Source: Cyanoderma ruficeps
Lineage: Eukaryota; Chordata; Aves; Passeriformes; Timaliidae
NCBI GenBank assembly: GCA_008694505.1
Contig: VZDJ01000116.1
Span: forward strand, 20,077,716-20,141,715
Direction: 5' to 3'
DNA: 64,000 nucleotides
In this document: piece by piece, positions 9,301-22,500 of the stretch
Position numbering within the stretch: position 1 is the stretch's first letter
Layout of the letters: every line of letters begins with the position of its first letter
Made by a program: the position numbers and the translations under genes
Notes under the pieces: generated by a model
The model's database searches: none
What the model was told of the DNA's origin: nothing
The model's input: the letters and a program-made list of their open reading frames with translations, nothing else

Positions 9301-12300
9301 CTCAAGAAAGTGCAAGATTTTGACACTTTTTAACTGAGAGAGCCATTTTGCTTTGCTAAATCCTCAGATGGGGAGTTCATACATTCATTTATCTGGCAAG
9401 GAGGCTGGGTGCTGAGCAGATTCAGTCAGTGTGATTGCTTCCAAGTACAGAAAGGTGCTCAGCACCAATACCTGGTTGCAGTTTTCCTCAAATCTTGTTT
9501 ATATTGAAGTATCTAGTCATGCTTATTAGCCAGAAGCTCTCTCTGAGGACAGCAGGACTTGCCTGGATTTTCTCCTCTGGAAATTCTCTTACGTAATTCC
9601 TCTATTTCACTTCCATTTCTGGATCCAGAGCATTTTCACACCATCCAACCAACCAGCTGTCCCAAATGGGACAGCAACCCCCACAGTCATGGTTCAGACC
9701 TCCTTCCTGCTCTTACAGCTTCAGATATTTCCTGGGCTGTGCCCAGGTGATATACCGAGGGTGGATTTGCCATGGGAGGAAGGGAGCATGTCACCCTCTC
9801 CAAATAAACTCGCGCTCCCAGTCAGGTGCTGAAGCAATACTCCTGTGGCTGCACAACCACCATATCCATGCTGGTATTGAATCCAGCATCTTTGCCACAA
9901 TCCTGGAACTGAGTCCTGTGTCTTCTCTTTGGACATCTGCTCCTCTGTGCTGGTCTTGAATTTCACTGCTGCAGAGATCCTCTCCCCTTGTGAGCTGGAC
10001 ACATCAATCCATCGTCACTGTGTTCCTGAAAGTCCCTCCTCTGTCAGGGATTACCATGGGATTTAGGAGTGGAAAAAAAACCACAGGCCACAGAAAACAG
10101 TGGATGAGAAAATCTGCTGCTTGAAATTCCTTGCTGACATTCGCTCTTGATCAGCTTTTGCAGCCTAAGGAACCTGGAAAGCTGCCCTGAAAAGCTGGTC
10201 TTAGATTCTGCTGGGTTTCATGGTTGAGTGTAAAGTAGAATTGCAAGAACTGCACTTACATCAGGACTGCATGTACTCAGCTGGTGCTCTGAGCTTGCAG
10301 CTGAGGAGAAAACCGACCTGGAACTCACAGAGAGAATGAGCTGTATTATAACAACTTTGAAACTAGTAAACATTGGCAAAAAGAGGAAGCCTGAGGTGTA
10401 TCTTGTAGTCACCTCATTCACCACTGCCAATAAGAATGATAACCACAGGGATGACCCAGCAGTTGTCACATTTCATCCTGACTGTTTTAAAGCAACCCCA
10501 TAACACCCAGAAGGTTTTTGCCATCAATAACTAAAATGTATACTGTGAACACTTCCAACCTCATGAAAGGCAAGAATGCAACCAGGAAAAATGAGAATGA
10601 ATTTAGCCAGTGATGCGTGACCAACCTGATGGTCTTCAGCTACTGAACAGCTGACTATTTTAACACTGGCTCCAACACAGTCTCATGGTAAACTGAGGGC
10701 TTGTGGGCAGGTTGGAGCAATTGACAGAGCCCTGGAAATTGGTTGCATTGCAACTGTCAGCAACTGAGAATCAACTGACTAGAAAACATCTGGGGTTTGC
10801 ACTGGGGCTTCTCTTTGCAAACAAGGAAGACTGCATATTCTAATGTAAAGCTACTCCCAGTGGTGGCACGCACTGCCCAACAAAAATTGGGGACTGTTGT
10901 ACTATAACATCCTAAATTTGGCCCTACTAGAAAAACTGGTCATTACCTGATTCTCTCTGTTGTTCCTGTGGGCTTGTATCTATTCTATATCTGACTCTCA
11001 GCAAGTTCCTTTCTCTTCTTTTTGTTGTGTGGAGATGCAAACTGCTAACTTTCCATTCCCCAACCAACAGAGGGTCCTTGCAGCTATTCACAATCATTTG
11101 CAAGTGGCTTATCTGTGTCCACGGAATCATTTTCATTCCGTCATCTTCTAGTCCTTTCCAGTTCCTCAGGAGAATCATGGCTGCTGGGTGCCTCTGATTG
11201 TCTTACAACCTTGCAAATCTGCAATTTGAAGCAGACTGATCAAGTGCAGATAATAGTTTCCTGTGAACAATAAATATCAGTCAGAGCCTGACTAACAGGC
11301 TTCCACAGAGCCAGGATACTTCTGTAACATAAATCTTAAAAGCCTAAAAGGCATAAAAACCATTTGTATTTTCTTCCTTTTCAGAGACTACTGAACTTTA
11401 GTCATCACTGGGGAAGTTCAGCTGACATTCTCTCAGCTCTGGGTTTATCTGCATTGACAGGACAATAAAAATTCTTGTCTATCACTCTACCACCATCACC
11501 TTTGGCTTCTGCACTTGGTTGTGGAAGAATTTAATGGAGGTAAGAGAATAATGATGGAGAGAAAAAGATTACAAACCTAATGGCCTGTGAATGGTGTTTA
11601 TAGTTTGTCATCGTTACAGATGGTGTTTTCTTGCTTGTGCATCTTGCTTGATTTCTCTTAGCCAGAAGTGTTGATGAAGTAGAAGTTACTGGTACAACTA
11701 AAGATAAAATTCCTAATAGAAGAAAGAAACCTTTTTACTTTAAACTACCTTTTTACTGCAAGAAAAGTAAAAAATATATGAAAAAAATGAGAACCCTTGA
11801 GGCTGATGGAAGATGTGGGGTTGCTCATTGACAGTATTTTATTTCAGAACTGAAAAAATGACCAGAAAAAAAAATTCTGTGAGGCAACTCTGTCCTGCTT
11901 CACTGATGCATTGTTTCTTAAGTCATGGTCAGAAATCCTTTTCTGGAGACAGTTCCATCACTCACAGGTCAACCAGCAGAGCTTTCCACACACACACTGC
12001 CATGGTACACGAGCAGCAGAGAAGGATCTGGTCATCAGTTAAACTCCTTAATTCAGCCATTTCTGCCTGAAACAAGGTAGAGGATACTCACATGAATTTT
12101 GCTGCTAGATGATAAGCAGTGCAGACATCCACATCTGAGCAGCACAGTGCATAGTGAGGGAGACCTTCCCTATTGGGGCAGCTGTTTGGGAAGTTAATGT
12201 TTTCATAGGATCTGTCTGGCCAGAATCCAAGGCAGATGAAGAGAGGGAAGCTTCCTCTCACCTTTTCTCCCTCCAGCCTGGCAGCTCCTTCAGCAGCTTC

Positions 12301-12635
12301 TCAGATCTGTGGCATCCAGCTATGATTTTGTAGCTTGGTGGGACAGGGCGACATACACCCTCTAACAAGGGAAGGAGAAGCAGTCATGAGGCAGCTTGTC
12401 AGTCCCACCTTTGTGCAGAACTCTAATCTTCCAAAAGGGAGGATTTGAAATGGGTAGTGGAAAATCAGGAGAAAATGCAAAAGAAGTCTGTATTTCTTTG
12501 TTGTCAATGTTTTCATCATGAATCGTGTTGTGAATTTCGGGCTTCTGATGTCATGGGTTTATATAAGACTAGAGACATTCTTCTTTAGTTTTTTTTTCTT
12601 CCTTTAAAAAGAAAAAGAAAAAAGAACTAGTCCTC

Positions 12636-12656
12636 CATACTGTGGAACACAGTATG
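12636..12656. repeat. Perfect short inverted repeat (9-bp arms, 3-base loop)
   Basis: CATACTGTG, then GAA, then CACAGTATG. The arms are exact reverse complements. It is too short to be a microRNA precursor. It borders the AT-rich enhancer-like block that follows. Confidence 0.85.
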
Positions 12657-12699
12657 AAGACAGAGCTCCTATTTGTTCTAAATCTAATCTGAAGTGTTC

Positions 12700-13140
12700 C
12701 TACACAAAAAACAAAGCCAAAGCAGTAAAATTAAAATATTCCACTTGAGCCGTTCAGAAAAGAAGGGTTTCTCTTTATTTTTTTTCACTCCTTTTTTTTT
12801 TTTTCTTTAAAAATAGTCTCCGGAGCTATTTTTGCCAGCCACCAAGTTGTTTTTTTTTAATATGTATATTTTAAACAAATAAGTTTATCTGTAGATACAT
12901 AAAAAGGAAACAAAAAGTAGTTTTCTAGCTGAACAATCTGTTACAATCACCTTGAAATTATTATTAGATTTCTAAATCCTCTTTGTTCCTTTTTTAAATT
13001 CCATTTGGCATGGAATTAAAAAAAATCAGTTATTCATATGGTTTAAATTAATTGAGATTTTTCCAGAACACCTTGCAATATAAAAATAATTACTTTCCTT
13101 AAGTTTGATACTAGATTTTTTTCCTGCCCACAGCTCTTAG
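12700..13140. promoter_or_regulatory. Candidate conserved noncoding element (AT-rich, TAAT-rich)
   Basis: Unique sequence with many homeodomain-type and GATA-like words (ATTATTATTAG, TTTAAATTAATTGAG, TTATCTGTAGATA) and T-rich spacers, and no repeat signature. This composition is typical of developmental enhancers in vertebrate gene deserts. Assignment is by style only, with no alignment. Confidence 0.35.
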
Positions 13141-13935
13141 CAATTTATCTGGCACATCTGTAGGTGTAGCACCTGAAAGATTAAAGCTCATATACAAATA
13201 TTTGCTTCTGGTAAACAGGACACTGGTAATGTAATTTTAGGGTTAAACTTGATATTAAGTATAATAGAAGTCTATAAAATAATTTCAAATAAGTTAAAAA
13301 TTATGTCAGATTTTGATCAAAACCTTGAACAAAAAAAAAAGAAAGAAATTCCTTCATCGTCAATAAAAACCCTTTCATCTAGAAGAATGAGATTTATTAA
13401 ACAATGGTGATGAGAAAACAATAACTCTGTCAGTTTAATACATGTATACACACACAAAGGTCAATAAATAGCCTAAGTAATGAAAGGAACTCATAAGCGA
13501 TGCTTCTGCTGATTTCTTTGCAAGCATTTCCTGAGATTACATTTATTTTTGTGAGTATTGTTGCCTGGAAAGCTCTGTGTGTTTAATATCTATTCTCACA
13601 TCAAGAAAGCTTAGGGGAAAAACTCCATTTGCATGTATTTTCATGCAATTAATAATAATTCAGCGTTTGTGCTTTTCTTATGCCAAAACCATGCTTGCCA
13701 GTGTTTGCAGCCCTCCAAACACGTATATTTGTCCAAGTCTGAATCACTCTGATTTTCTCCTCCATTTGAAACAATGTTTGTTCAAAAGATATTAAGTGTG
13801 CTTCTCTTTTGTCTTCATTCAATCCAGAGTAGTTTTGAACATTTTTATCCAGACTCCTTGATATTCTGTTCTGAAATGGTTCAATTTTCCAGTCTGACCA
13901 AGTTTCCCGTGTGCATTTTGGTTCCTTTATGCCTG

Positions 13936-13990
13936 ATTGCAATCAGTGGGAGTCTCTTCATTGATTTCAATGGAATTTGGATCAAGTTCA
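13936..13990. repeat. Possible fragment of a dispersed ancient amniote repeat
   Basis: AGTGGGAGTCTCTTCATTGA followed by TTTCAATGGAATTTGGATCA resembles the 'gggagtctttccattgacttcaatgggctttggatcagg' words that recur in bird and reptile genomes. I cannot name the family with certainty. Confidence 0.35.
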
Positions 13991-14569
13991 TTTGCAGCAT
14001 AACTTACATATGTTTGCTGTCATGGAATAAGGCAGCTGTCAGGGCAGCAGCATCCAGGGAACTTGAGAGAACAAGGAATAAATTCAGGGTCTCTGATCTT
14101 ACTTGGGAGGAACTTAAGCAGGTCGTGGTTTATTAGTGGTGACTGCCCTAAATAACACATCTCGAGTGTCTGCCCTTTAGCTGCAGTAAAACTTCTTTTC
14201 TCACTCAGGCTCTCCCAGTAGTCAGCCCATTTTAATATTTTTTATGGTGCCTATAGTGCAAGATTTCCTTCTCTTGATTTCAAATACTCATTGACACACT
14301 GGGTGTTTTGGTGTTTTCAGCATCTGTTGACTCTTTGAAGTTCAAACCTTACATCTTTTATAGTTTCATTCTTTTTTCACTTTCCAAAAGAGGTAAAAAA
14401 TTAAAAAAAACAAAGCACAGGCCCTTGATTGTTTTTTTGTTTAGTTTTGTTTTGTCATGTAGGTGCATCATTCTGCACAATCTTATTTCGTCTTTGTTGT
14501 TGTTTTTGCCAGACAATCTAATTATCTTGATTGGTGGGTGGCCAACAAAGTTTTAATTAGATCCAGGGG

Positions 14570-15340
14570 GATTTGAGCAGGACTATGTATTAAAAAAATG
14601 CAAAGCGATGTTGCTAGAATTTTTGTTTATTTATGTTTCAAGGCATCCTCTGTAAAATACGACATTGCCTCTTTGCATTTCCAGTTCTGCCCTCTCTTCT
14701 CCTGCCTTGCTCTTTCCCTTGGTTCACAGGGAATGGTGAACTGGCGTTAACATCCTCACACTGAGCCAACCCCGCCAAGCTGTTGCTGCTAGAAAATGTC
14801 CAGCAGCTCAGCCCCTGCCAAACAGAGCTATTGATCCTCCAGCTTGTGCCAGTTCAAAGGAGCGTAGGATGCATATCCAGCCTTGTGGAAGGGCTGACAA
14901 GTGATTTGGGGCAGGCGATTGGCATGGACATCAGTGAGCAACACTGAAGGCAGGGAGAGGACTGCACTCAGGAGATGGTTCTGGCTGGTTATAGTTATTA
15001 GCTTTTGACTGGAAAAGGGCTTTTTTTTTTTAATATATATTCAGTAATCTAAAAATATCCTGGTAATGAATTAACCTGAACAGGGGGAGGGGGACAAAAC
15101 CCCCACGCATATTGATTTTCTAAAAGCAGGCAGGAATGCTGTTATTTTCCAATTAACGTTCAGCATTAGAGAACAATCCAGCTGGAAAGAACCAGCTAAG
15201 CAATTCCAAGCTTTCTGCTTTCTGCACTTTTTCTCGTGATATTTTTCTCATTTAACTTCTTAAAAAAAAAAAACAAAAACCCTAATAACAATTTAGGCCA
15301 TTTCTTTGGCTAATGATTAACTTGTTGTGGACTGCAGTGG
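14570..15340. promoter_or_regulatory. Candidate conserved noncoding element
   Basis: Unique sequence made of a T-rich block, a CpG-containing middle (GGCGTTAAC, CCCCGCC, GAGCGTAGG, GGCGATTGG) and an AT-rich block with AATTAACG and TAATGATTAACTTG words. No coding frame or repeat is recognised. The mixture suggests constraint, but this is inference from appearance. Confidence 0.3.
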
Positions 15341-16805
15341 CATGGCTATGGAATAACTATGGTACGAATCCAAGTGTTCCTCCTGAATCAGAAGGCATGC
15401 TCATCTAATAAAGGCTGACCCTGCTCCAGTACTGGAGAAAAAGTGTGAGACAAACCATCTGAATGCAGTATTCATGATAAGGAAGCTTCTCTATAAAATC
15501 AGAGCACGTCTGGGTTTCTGGTGAGACTGGTGATGAGCTCTAGTCTGATTTTGGCTGAGTCACCCTTTGATTTACACTTCTTTGTTTTTGCTCTATCTGG
15601 TATAGTGTGCATGGCTCTTCTTATGGCTTAGCATACTCAAGGCTCACCAGATTCAGTAGTAAACAATGAGTAAAAATTATATCATCACATCCAGCCCCTT
15701 CAAGTCCCCTTTAGAGGCCACTGAGTGCATGTTTACAGCTGAATTCTGTGACCATCCTCCACCACAAACCCAACAGGCAGCTCAGGCCACACCACTGGCT
15801 CTCCACTGAATGCTGCAACTCTTGTTATGCACCCAAAGCAGCAAGCACTGATAATAAGGAAGCAGATTGGAATCAGGGAAATTATCACTTTCTGAGTAAA
15901 CATGTGCACACACAGGTCAACATGCATTTGCATAAATTAAGATTCTCACTTTTTAAACGGGTTTCTGAGGTACTATCTGAGTTTTCAAGTTTTCTATGCT
16001 TCCTGAATTTTTATTTTGCTCTCTTGCAAGTTGCCCTTTTCAAATTATTAACTTGTGCAAGGATGAATTCTACTGAGTTTAAGCAAAAGCAGAGGTCGTC
16101 TGGCCAACAGCATATGCTGTATTTCCATGTAATTTATCCCTTTTTCCCCAAATGCTCAAGGGAATGTGGCTGGAGAAGGTTCATATTGGGACTTTACCTG
16201 GTGAACAAGTTGTGGAAACAAGTGCTGAAATAGAATTCAGCTTTTCTACATCTTGGACTTGGCAAAGCATTTGGAAAAACTACAAGCACCCATTACTGCT
16301 ATACTGAGACAGAAATTTTGCCAGATATTTCTGAACAGTTTTGCATACATTTCAATATATATGTTCTTATTTAGCAAATGTTTATTTAGCTATCACTGTA
16401 GTTTTCCTTTAAGGGTGTAGGAAGGGCCCTGAGAGAGTGACAAAACCACCAGCTTTTGCTGAGGAATGATATGCCCCGCAGCCATACTGTGTGTTTAGAG
16501 TCTGGAGACAAATTTTAGGGCCTGCATTTATTCAGAGTGTTTAATAGAGGCTTTGATAATTATTTACATGGGAATGGAAAACAAATTCTCCAGATTAAAA
16601 AACATAAAAAAGCTTGTTTGGATTAGCATGATCAACCAAAAAGCATCCATTTGATTCTTGGTGTATATATATAATTCACTGAGCTGCAAAATAAACACAC
16701 TCTACTGTTCCTCTCTTGAAGGCTCCAGCTGTAAATATTTCATTACTTTAAAAAATGTATTGCTATCAGATAGTTCTCTTAATATTCAGAAGAATCAAGT
16801 TTTAA

Positions 16806-16850
16806 GAAAAAAAAATAAAATAAAGTAAAATAAAATAATAAATAAAATAT
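16806..16850. repeat. (AAAAT)n-like low-complexity repeat
   Basis: An A run followed by imperfect AAAAT and AAAT units, with no G or C except one G. It may be an old poly-A tail expanded into a microsatellite, but no retroelement body is visible next to it. Confidence 0.8.
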
Positions 16851-19334
16851 AGTTTCTGTTTCCTGGAGAACCTTTTTTAAACATAAAATTTCAATTGGGT
16901 GAAAATTGCTGCTCCATCTGTTGGGTGCCAGTAGAGTTGCCCCACAAGTGAGTAGGGTTTTTTTATTAGCTTTGAAGGCATAATCAACCTCTGCTCTTAT
17001 GAGTGCAGGTATAATCACATCATGGCCTGGTCTGTCTCCCCCTGCCCTGCTTGCCGTTCATCATCACCTGTAAGGAAAACAGGTCTGCTCCTCATCATTA
17101 CACAAGGGGACAAAGACTAGATGAGGAAAGGGGGGAATTCATCAGGCCAACAGAAACATCATCCACAACAGGAGAGAGAAGCAGAGCACAGACTCCCTCT
17201 GTTCATAAAGTACTGAAAATAGCCACAAGCAGCCTGGGAAAAAAAGGACTTGTGACAAAGGTTGGGGGTTTCGTGGCACAAAGGTCCCATGGGGCCGTTA
17301 CAGAGAGAGAGGCAGTGACCTGGTGACACCAGCATCAGAGCCTTTCTTTATACAACCAGGACACTTCTGATTATCTTCCTACCTTACCTGAAATGGACAA
17401 AACCCATGCTTTTGTAGGGGATTTCAGGGTGGTTTCTTCCTGGTTTTGAAGAAGAAAAAAAGAAGGAATTCTTTGGTGGTTTTCCATTGTTGGAGTGCTT
17501 TTTCTGGGAAAAAAAAAAACCCTCAAAAACCTGAGGTGTTTGGGAAATAATTTGATAGTATAGGGATGGTTCTTTTTTTTTCAGGAATTGATGTTTTTTG
17601 CTGGCAAAAACTTGACACTGTAAGAACAAAATTAAATATGAGTGCATAGATACATAAGAAGATTTTTCTTCTGTGTGTAATATACCAAAGCCACAAATAA
17701 TCACACATCTGTAAGGAACTCATCTGCTGCCCACGTAGAACTTTGGCACCAACTATTCCAATTCTCAAGGATAGATCCCCATAAAACAAACAGTTTCCTG
17801 AACATTATGAAGTATCATTTTTTTCAATTTATTATTGTGCTTCTTGAAATTCTTAAGGAGCCCCAAACAGAGCACTGAATAAAGATCACAGTCCCTTCCT
17901 ATAAAAAGTTACAGGCCAAGTTATCCAAGTGTTAAGAGAATTTAGCCTGTACACAGAGGAGTTGAAAGCCATCCAACACTAAATCAGTATAAATTACATA
18001 TGTGGAACAAAACTTCACACCAAAAAATTGCAGGATTAATCCTAGAGCTTACATTGTTAATGTTGGTTTCCTTCAAAGCATGTCCTCTTCCTCCACTGAG
18101 CATTTCAGCAGTAAAACATCTGAGAAAGGTGATGCTTTGCAGATTTGCACTCTCTCCTGAAACTTGGTTCTCTTTCTATGAGCCCTGAAAAACTGTTTTG
18201 GTCCTCAGCTATGGATTTCCTTTGCAAAGTAAATTTCTTATGTAGCAACAGCTGCATAGGTTAGGGTTTCTAACCCTGACAAGAGAGTACTTTGTGTCGC
18301 TTGAAGAGCCATTGAAAACTCTCATGCAATAGTGACATTTCAAAGGAGATTTCTTTTGCAGAAATCTGAAATAACTTCAACTGATTTTACATCTCATCAA
18401 AACTACAAACACAGATACTGTGACTGCTGCAATCTGTCTCACTATTTTATCATTTCTTAACAGCATTATAGTGGTTTCGACAAACATTGAGATGTTAAGA
18501 TAGTTTTTTTTCTTATCAAAATGCATATTGAGTTATGGGAAAAGTTTCACGCTTGTGGAAAATTACATACAATCTTCATGTGCACACTCTGAATCCTCAG
18601 TTGGAATAATAACCTGAAAATGAGATAAATTTCCCTCATTTGCTCATGTATGCAAATTAGGCACAGAGCACCTGAACTGAAATGATGAACTAACAATATC
18701 TATCACATGTGGTAAAAGTCGCTCAAGATATTAATATATTTATGGGGAATTCAGAGAGTCTGAAAAAGCTGTCAGGAGGACGCCTGCAGTGCTGCTTCCT
18801 ATGACCGTATCAGGTAATTTATCACCATTTCAGCTACATCCTGTTCACAGCAGTGCTCTTTGAAAGGGCTAACATAGAATTCTCAAAAAATACTGTTATC
18901 TGCCTTCTTGGATTCCTCAGCTACTGTCTCAAGAGCTGATACTGCATCACGCTGGAGAAAAGTGATGAACAGAAAGGTGCCATTGCTCTAACAACATTCA
19001 AGTTCATGTCCAGCTCACACTCCACTACTTCTCCTCCAGGTTCATTTCAGAGATGCTATTTGCTACTTTCTTTGGTTCCCTACTGTCCTGTCTATTTCCT
19101 CACAGCAATAAAATCTGAGGATGTGGCCTGGGAGAGGAAGTGACTTGGTGAGCTGTATGAACACTCACCTTGTTAGTTACCCCGTGGTACTGCAGGTGCC
19201 AAGGAAGGAAGATAAGCCTGGGACAGTCATGCAGTAATTCTTCTTCAGAACACTCCCTAATCTCCAGCACTCTGCAGCTCAAGGACTGCCCAAACCAAAC
19301 ACGATTCATGCATGTACAGTAATTCTGAGTAGAT

Positions 19335-19515
19335 TTCCCTCCATGAATTTGCCCAGCCTCTGCTTGACTCTGCAAACTACATTTCCCCAATGTCCTGAAG
19401 CAAGGAATTCCATAGCTGAACCTTGTATGAAGAATTACCTCTTTTGGTTTCTCCTGGACATCCCGGTTTCTGACTATTCATATATCACATAAGGGAGAGA
19501 ACAAGTGGTCCAAGC
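19335..19515 (-). repeat. Ancient L3/CR1-type LINE fragment
   Basis: The plus strand carries, in order, CCATGAATTTGCCCAGCCTC, TGTCCTGAAGCAAGGAATTC, CATAGCTGAACCTTGTATGA and AGAATTACCTCTTTTGGTTT. These match the antisense of the CR1/L3 3' region, whose consensus in amniotes reads close to 'tgtggcaatgaattccacag...tgtgtgaagaagtacttcctttggttt'. It is then followed by a decayed 'attatgggagagggagaacaa' block at about 19476-19508. The element therefore lies on the minus strand. It is short and strongly diverged. Confidence 0.65.
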
Positions 19516-22500
19516 TTGTCTTACTACTCAGGAAAAAGAATATTTCTCTACAAAAAGTTATCCCCATCTACTAGAATCTAGCCAAGCACTGGCTGAACAT
19601 GCCATCAAACTAATCAGCATTTCATACACTTCCAGGTGAAAGTTTAGAAAATCCACAGCATTTGTTTTCCACTCCATATCATCCCAATTTCAAGGACATT
19701 TATACCCTGTCTTTCTACACAACTCTTTGCTAAAGCATGCCTCATTAGCTCACATGCAAGCCTTCATGCCTCCATAACCTAAATTTCTTTTCTCACCTTA
19801 CTCAGATGATATTTCTTACCTCGCTTTTGAAACTCAAATTGATTTACTGCCTCCAAACACAATTCAGATGCTCTACGCTTTCCTGGCCCCTTTAAACTCT
19901 CCTCAATGGCAACGGGTATGGCAGTGCTGTTCAGGTTCTTGCATTTAACATAATTTGATTCTTCTCTCTCTGTCCTCCATCTCCCTCACTTCCCCTTATT
20001 TGTATTCTCATCAGTGTCACATTAAATGCTGTGGAACACGCTTTTAGGGTAATAACAGGCCTGAAGTTTATGAAAAAAAAAAAAAGATTGATATCAGCTT
20101 CATAAAACTCACGGGAAGCAATATCTTTTCTGTGCCTTGCCATCCCTTTAACTGCAGCTGCCTTTATACATTGTGGAGACAGAAAAGAGTTTTTAAAAAA
20201 AAAGGAGGAAAAAGCCGATATCTCCAAACAGCAGTGGGATTTTGGAACCTAGTGTGCCATTAATTTCTTTATCGCTTTAACAGCAAGGAAGTTGCACTTG
20301 CTTCTTTGTGTATTTCAGTGGTGTGTTCCTTTCAAGGGCTTGGTAATCTTTTTCCTTAAATGTCAGTAGATTCTGAAACGCTCAAGCTTTGTAACCAGTG
20401 GTTTATAGCCGTCACACACCGAAAGGGCAGCAGATGAAGAAACTGTCTATTATTGCAAAGAAATTGAATATATGCCAGGTATCAGGATGGAACGGGAAAG
20501 GAGGCAGTGAAATCAGGCTGGAGTTTTACACTGAAACCCAAGCTGGTGGCACCCAGTTCCTGCATGATGTTAACCTGCACCATCAGGCTGCATGGTGTCC
20601 TTCACCTGCAAGTTGGTTCTTCTAAATATGCACCCAAAGCCATATTTGGGCCAGGGTCATACTCACACTGTGCATTACTGGCTTTGACCACAGGAGTTGA
20701 TAGTGGATCCATCACTTATTTCAGCACCAATTCCATCAGATCTCAGTGCTCCAGAAGAGCACCTGTGTCAAACACAGCCTGCTGCAGGTGCAGAAGGGGA
20801 GTGTGGGCTGCACACTTCACAAAGCTCAAGGACTCTGGCACAGCAATCCCTTTTAGGGTGGCACACCAGTTAAGCAGCATAAGGCTTTTGAGCAAAACCT
20901 CCCTGCTTTTATTCCAAGAGACACTGGAGAGGCAAAGGGAGGTAATAGACCACTCATCCTTACATTCTGGGGGCACTCTCTCACCAGGAAATTGCCCATA
21001 TGCCTTAAAGCAGCATATCCTATACCTGTGTATCTTTCTGAATCAGTGCCTTAGCAAAACTTTTTTCAAATAATTTCTCTTTCAATGCCCTGTTTTTCTG
21101 TTCCCCAGTCACAGTTTAGCCTTTGGTTTTGCAGGTCGGAAGACCGACACAGATACACTTAAGATGAGGAAAACTTTCTATTTATTTTTCTTCCCTTTTT
21201 CATTGCACACATTTTTGCAGTTTTTACTTTTGATATTAAATTTGATTAAAAAGTAAGAGCCATTACATTTCAGATTTCTGCTTCACTGCCTCTAAATATG
21301 TGATTTTCCCCCCATTTTTAATTGTTTTTTAGATGCTGCCAATTTAGCAAAACTTGCTAAAATGAACTGATGATGGGTGGGAGAACCTGAAGAAACAAGG
21401 TACCTTACCAAAACCATCCCACTAATCCCAATCAACTAGTTAATCCATGTTTGACAGAAGCAATTGCAAAACAACAAACAGGTTTTTTATTTTTAAGACT
21501 GGCAGAATTGTCCTGTCTCCACGTTCCCCAAGTGCCAACAGGCAAATTGCTGCAATACAGCTATCCCAGCAGAGACATGATTCTTAGCTTAGTAAAGTCA
21601 GTGGGAGTTTCTGCACAGCTTTTCTCTGAGCTCTGGAGCAGACACTTAACCCACAGCCCTTCACAGGGTTATGCCAATCGGTGTCCACTTGGTGCTCAGC
21701 ATCCCAAGATGGAAAGTAAGGAGATTATTTTGAAATCCTGAGTTCAGGTAAAATATTTGTCCATTTTTGTCTCCATTTTTCTCCCCTCCTCCCTTTTTCA
21801 GGTTTTTTGGTTTTTTTTTCTGTCTGAGGGAAGGGTTTTCCAAATGTGTCCACGTCAGCTTGGTGGGTGATGACTGACCAGGCAAAAAGGGAAGGCAGTC
21901 AGAATGTTGCAGTGTCAAAGAAATTGACAGAGGATTAATAGCTCTCAAAGAGCTCTGTTGTCAGATAATCACTGAATGCAGTCACTGAGAACAGGCCTTT
22001 CCCCAGTAATTCCAATATCAGTTTCATCAAAGTGCGTTTCTGGTGTAAAAATCAAGTAATTCTTAGAAAAGTGTTACATAAGCACACATTACCTGTCCTA
22101 GAGGACTTTGGAGCATGATGGAAAAGCTTTTACAAGGATCCTAGCTTGCCCTGAAAGCGTAATACAGCCACAGCTCCTAAGCTAATCATCCTTTGGGTTC
22201 CAGAGCAAAAAGACATTTCAGAGCTGAGTTAACCATCAAAAGAAACTGAGTGAAACAGCCCAAACTGGCTGGCCAGCCTTTGTGTTCAGAGTAGGTCCTT
22301 CCTTTCTGAAAAATATTAAAGAATGAAGCATTTCTTCTGGCAGGTAAGAGGACTTCTCAGGGCATAGCCCAGGTCGACCCAGTTGAAATGAAATCATTCT
22401 ATAAATACCATGGATTTATTACAGGGAGCTAACAATTCCCCAACCCCAAATCAGATCCAAGTTTTGCAGAAATACGTAAGTAGGTTGAATGAACCCTGTG

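Larger units (their letters stand above)
9301..16000. other. Gene desert segment, unique sequence with enhancer-like blocks
   Basis: No exon, RNA gene or clear transposon is recognised. About 9550-10050 is GC-richer unique sequence of unknown origin. Blocks at 12700-13140 and 14570-15340 are AT-rich with homeodomain-type sites and look conserved in style (listed separately). A perfect hairpin lies at 12636-12656. A short stretch at 13936-13990 resembles a dispersed ancient amniote repeat. The 120-codon open frame at 13774-14136 has no family signature and is taken as chance. Confidence 0.55.

Noticed and set aside
13774..14136. 120-codon plus-strand open frame with hydrophobic stretches
   Set aside because: No family signature, AT-driven hydrophobic composition, and overlap with a probable repeat-derived segment.
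20507..21073. 188-codon plus-strand frame
   Set aside because: No known domain, no distinctive codon pattern, isolated in the desert; likely chance.
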